From positions 1 through 8,920 of the forward strand of contig CAMLOZ010000106.1 in NCBI GenBank assembly GCA_946481625.1: a stretch of DNA of 8,920 nt, given 5' to 3'. The notes beneath the pieces are model-generated. The model was not told the origin of the DNA and searched no databases. It was given only the letters and a program-made list of their open reading frames with translations. The translations under genes were made by a program, and so were the position numbers. This stretch comes from an uncultured Haloferula sp. (GTDB taxonomy: Bacteria > Verrucomicrobiota > Verrucomicrobiae > Verrucomicrobiales > Akkermansiaceae). Shown here piece by piece: positions 6,167-8,920 of this stretch; position 1 is the stretch's first letter, and each line of letters opens with the position of its first letter.

Positions 6167-6230
6167 TTGCGCAAGAATCTTTGCAGGGCAAACGGTTACC
6201 ATTGGACAAATATGTCCGACAGGTTTTAAG
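6167..6230 (+). promoter_or_regulatory. Candidate control region of the beta-repeat surface protein gene
   Basis: The 149-base gap between the permease and the surface protein gene is AT-richer than its flanks. It holds TTGCGCAA (6167-6174, a perfect palindrome), TTTGC-AGG-GCAAA (6180-6192) and GGACA-AATA-TGTCC (6204-6217). A poor promoter can be drawn from TTGGAC at 6202-6207 to TTTAAG at 6225-6230 with a 17-base spacer; the GGACA/TGTCC dyad would overlap its -35. The dyads are visible directly; regulator binding and promoter use are inference. Confidence 0.3.
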
Positions 6231-6261
6231 TTGCAAACCGGAACCAGATTCCAATAAATCC

Positions 6262-8920
6262 ATGAAACCCTCCTGTGCTCTGCTGGGATTCCTCATGGTA
6301 TCCCAGTCCGCCCTCTTGAAGGCGGCGACGTTCACTTGGGACTCCAATGGCACCGCGATCCCCAACCCGATGGATGGCGGCGGCATATGGACAAATGCCA
6401 ATCTTTTCTGGAATGGCACGGCCAATATCACCTGGCCGACCGGCACCTCGGTCACGGACATCGCCGTGTTCGGGGCGAATCCCGTCACCCCTTATTCGGG
6501 CATTCCCGGCAACGTCACCTTCACCACGGCCATTAGCGCGGGAGGACTCACGTTCCGGCCCTACATCGGGAACGTCACGAAGTACAACATCGCCGGCGGG
6601 TCGGGCGGATCCCTGACCCTGAACGGGACCCCGGTCATCACCATGGAGACCGATGCGGTGCGCCCCTTCGGCAGCATCAACGGCATCCTCGCCGGATCCG
6701 CGGGTTTCGATGTCACCACCACCACCGGCGGCATCCTCGAGATCGGCACCCCGGCGAACACCATCACCGGCGGCATCCGTCTCAAGAGCGGGGCGTCCCT
6801 AAGCATCGGCGGCGACAACTCCTTCGGCGGCACGGGCAACAGCTTGTCCTTCGATGCCGATTCGACGCTGATCACCCGGACCAACACTTCGGTCGCCTCC
6901 ACGCGCACCTTCACCATCGCCAACGGCAGCCTGGCCAAATTCGACTCGCTCAACGGCATCACCCTGACGGTGCAATCGGCCATCGGCGAAAGCGGCGGGG
7001 CGGGCCATCTGCGAAAGGAAGGGCTGGGCGGACTGACGCTCAACACGGGTGCCACCTACACCGGATCGACCGGCATCCGGCAGGGCACGCTGACCCTGAA
7101 CTTCGCCAACATCACTGCTCCGGCCGCGCCGACATCCGACATCATCAACGGCGTCTCTTCCCTACGCCTGTCCGGCGGCACCCTCGCCGTCACGGGCAAG
7201 GCGGCCACCGCGAACACCCAGGCATTCGGCGGCTTGAATCTGCTTGCGGGCCATTCGGGACTGACATCCACCGCCGGTGCCGGCGGGAGCACCGCCGTCA
7301 ACTTCGGCGCCATCACGCGCTCGGCGGGCGGCACCCTCAACGTGGCGACCATCGCCGCAGGCACCAGTTACACCACGAGCACCTTGGAGACCGGCGGCAT
7401 CCTCGGCGGATTCGGCACCGTGAACAACGCCGACTGGTTGAGCGCACCGGGCGGAACCTTCACCGCCTACAGCGCTTACCAGACCGGCACCGACTCCAGC
7501 CTGTGGGCGGCCACCGACAACGTCAGCCTGGCCGCGACCCCGACCGTACCGCTGGCAGGCAGCGCCACCTTGAACACGGTGAAGTTCACCGGCACCGCGG
7601 ACCTTGCGATCCCGTCCGGCCAAACGCTCACGCTAACCAGCGGGGGTGTTCTGGTCACCGCCGGCACCGCGAGCATCAGCGGGGGCAATCTTCAGGGCAG
7701 CGCCGGCATGGATCTGGTCGTGCACCAACACAATGCGGCCAACGCTGCCACCATCGGCAGTGCGATCATCAACAACACTTCCGCCACCGGCTTGGCAAAG
7801 ACGGGCGGGGGCACGCTGATTCTCAGCGGCACGAATCTCTACACCGGCAATACCTTCCTCAGCGGCGGCACCTTGGAAGTCTCGGCCGACGCGAACCTGG
7901 GCGACGGATCCACCGTGACTTCGCGTGCGGGCACCACGCTGCGCATTGCCGGATCGAGCGCGTTCAGTTCCGCCAAGGATTTCCAGTTCGATTTCGGGTC
8001 GGACAGCTTCGGCGCGTCCGGACTCGGTGCCGGACCGAACTCCACGGGCAACTTCAACGTCAACGTCACCAACACCGCGGGAGCGACCATTTCCGGAGCC
8101 TTCAACTCGTCGGGCGGCACCATGGTGAAAAGCGGCGCGGGCACGCTGACGCTTACCCATCCCGGGACCAACCGCCTCGCCCGGCTCAACGGGGGCCTCG
8201 CCTTCACGGCGAACAACGGCATGGTCGTCTTCAACGGCGGTGCCTCGTCCCACTGGATCGTCGGACAGGGCGAATTCATCGTCGGCGACCGCACGACCAC
8301 CGAAGCGGTGGTGCGTCTCGACAGCGGCACTCTCTCCACCGGCTCGTGGGTGGCAGTCGGGCGCGGCAACGGCACCACGGGATTGCAATCGGGCCTGATC
8401 CTCAACGGCGGCACCCTGAACGCCGCGAACCTCTTCACCGGTTTCTCGGACGGCCTCGCGGGCTACAATGCCAGGCCGTACGTACAGGTGAACAACGACG
8501 CGACGCTGAACGTCGCCGACAGCATCCGGATCGGCGAAAGCACGGGATCGAATGCTTCGCTCACGCTCTCGGACAACTCCGTCACGCGGGCCAACAACAG
8601 CCTGCAGCTCGGCTTCCTGGGCAAGGGTACACTTACCATCGAAGACAGCGCCAGCATCGGCACCGGCCAGTTGTGGCTCGGCGGCAACGGCGATGTCGGC
8701 AACACGGCGGCGGGTGCCATCGTGCAGACCGGCGGCAGCCTCAGCCGGCAGGGCTTCCTCGGCACCGGCACCTCCGGCGACTGGCGCATCGGCGGCTTCG
8801 TGGATGGCGATGACCTGAACTCCTACGGGTCCTACGACATCAGCGGCGGCACGCTCAACACCGGCAACCGCAACGTGCAGATCGGCGCCAACGGAATCGG
8901 CGTGATGAAGGTCAGCGGCA
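6262..8920 (+). CDS. Large secreted beta-helical protein with autotransporter-associated and T5SS/PEP-CTERM-type repeats (3' end outside window)
   Basis: The frame is open from the ATG to the window edge (886 codons), so the full protein is larger. A signal peptide is seen at about 1-22 (core ALLGFLMVSQSALL, cleavage near KAA). The mature part is rich in Gly, Thr, Ser, Asn and Ala. It starts TFTWDSNGT, the usual opening of Verrucomicrobial beta-repeat proteins. Autotransporter-associated beta-strand repeats (PATR, TIGR02601/PF12951) are clear at about 250-275 (LRKEGLGGLTLNTGATYTG), 511-540 (LAKTGGGTLILSGTNLYTG) and 621-635 (MVKSGAGTLTLTHPG). From about 671 a second repeat appears, with a hydrophobic-x-hydrophobic-Gly centre at G675, G700, G727, G758, G784, G807, G844 and G875, resembling TIGR04393. 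A beta-helix displayed at the surface is likely, as adhesin or matrix; no catalytic motif is seen. There is no Shine-Dalgarno sequence. Whether it ends in a beta-barrel or a PEP-CTERM anchor cannot be seen. Confidence 0.88.
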   Translation, partial: MKPSCALLGFLMVSQSALLKAATFTWDSNGTAIPNPMDGGGIWTNANLFWNGTANITWPTGTSVTDIAVFGANPVTPYSGIPGNVTFTTAISAGGLTFRPYIGNVTKYNIAGGSGGSLTLNGTPVITMETDAVRPFGSINGILAGSAGFDVTTTTGGILEIGTPANTITGGIRLKSGASLSIGGDNSFGGTGNSLSFDADSTLITRTNTSVASTRTFTIANGSLAKFDSLNGITLTVQSAIGESGGAGHLRKEGLGGLTLNTGATYTGSTGIRQGTLTLNFANITAPAAPTSDIINGVSSLRLSGGTLAVTGKAATANTQAFGGLNLLAGHSGLTSTAGAGGSTAVNFGAITRSAGGTLNVATIAAGTSYTTSTLETGGILGGFGTVNNADWLSAPGGTFTAYSAYQTGTDSSLWAATDNVSLAATPTVPLAGSATLNTVKFTGTADLAIPSGQTLTLTSGGVLVTAGTASISGGNLQGSAGMDLVVHQHNAANAATIGSAIINNTSATGLAKTGGGTLILSGTNLYTGNTFLSGGTLEVSADANLGDGSTVTSRAGTTLRIAGSSAFSSAKDFQFDFGSDSFGASGLGAGPNSTGNFNVNVTNTAGATISGAFNSSGGTMVKSGAGTLTLTHPGTNRLARLNGGLAFTANNGMVVFNGGASSHWIVGQGEFIVGDRTTTEAVVRLDSGTLSTGSWVAVGRGNGTTGLQSGLILNGGTLNAANLFTGFSDGLAGYNARPYVQVNNDATLNVADSIRIGESTGSNASLTLSDNSVTRANNSLQLGFLGKGTLTIEDSASIGTGQLWLGGNGDVGNTAAGAIVQTGGSLSRQGFLGTGTSGDWRIGGFVDGDDLNSYGSYDISGGTLNTGNRNVQIGANGIGVMKVSG

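Noticed and set aside
7633..8388. Minus-strand open frame of 251 codons opposite the surface protein
   Set aside because: Its Ala/Gly/Arg-rich composition with no motif is what the complement of a Gly/Thr/Ala repeat gene would give.
7503..8813. Plus-strand open frame of 436 codons inside the surface protein gene
   Set aside because: It is an Arg/His/Gln-rich shadow of a GC-rich repetitive gene. The frame from 6262 has a signal peptide and named repeats and is open throughout.
6262..8920. Repeated short DNA strings such as ACCGGCGGCATCC in the surface protein gene, as possible mobile or CRISPR-like repeats
   Set aside because: The copies are irregularly spaced, in frame, and encode the same TGGI peptide of the beta-strand repeats; they reflect protein repeats only.

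Overview
The window looks like ordinary chromosomal DNA from a GC-rich member of the Verrucomicrobiota, probably the order Verrucomicrobiales. The genus cannot be fixed from this alone. The evidence is a gene of the Minf_1886 family, which is restricted to Verrucomicrobia and Planctomycetes; a large secreted protein built from autotransporter-associated beta-strand repeats and T5SS/PEP-CTERM-type repeats, typical of that phylum; and weak or absent Shine-Dalgarno sequences before several genes. I see no rRNA, tRNA, CRISPR array, transposase or phage gene.

Layout. Positions 1-1190 hold two minus-strand genes: a short CPXCG-type cysteine-rich zinc-ribbon protein, then a family 2 glycosyltransferase whose 3' end lies off the left edge and which carries a C-terminal Rossmann-like domain. 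A divergent promoter region (1191-1309) with a pair of near-identical direct repeats separates them from a plus-strand gene for a small Lys/Ala/Glu/Asp-rich putative lipoprotein. After a spacer with two GC-rich stem-loops (1643-1704) comes the plus-strand Minf_1886 family gene. It ends 5 bases from the end of a convergent minus-strand gene for a TesA-like GDSL/SGNH esterase.

The centre of the window is a TesA-YbbA-YbbP module (2183-6112). The secreted esterase gene runs leftward. The ABC ATPase and the 850-residue FtsX-type permease run rightward, with overlapping stop and start codons. The start codons of the esterase and the ATPase fall within the same 7 bases. The same divergent gene order occurs in Escherichia coli (tesA / ybbA-ybbP). 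It suggests an envelope machine in which the ATPase and permease act on lipids or other hydrophobic molecules at the membrane and the periplasmic esterase hydrolyses them; that role is inferred.

From 6262 to the right edge runs the 5' part (886 codons) of a very large secreted beta-helical protein. Its N-terminal half carries autotransporter-associated repeats and its C-terminal half a different glycine-centred repeat. The anchoring end is beyond the window. Its 149-base leader region contains four small dyad symmetries.

No clearly new defence or mobile system is visible. The most interesting points are the overlapping-start tesA/ybbAP divergon, the glycosyltransferase-Rossmann fusion, the direct repeats at 1223-1276, and the two-repeat architecture of the surface protein.
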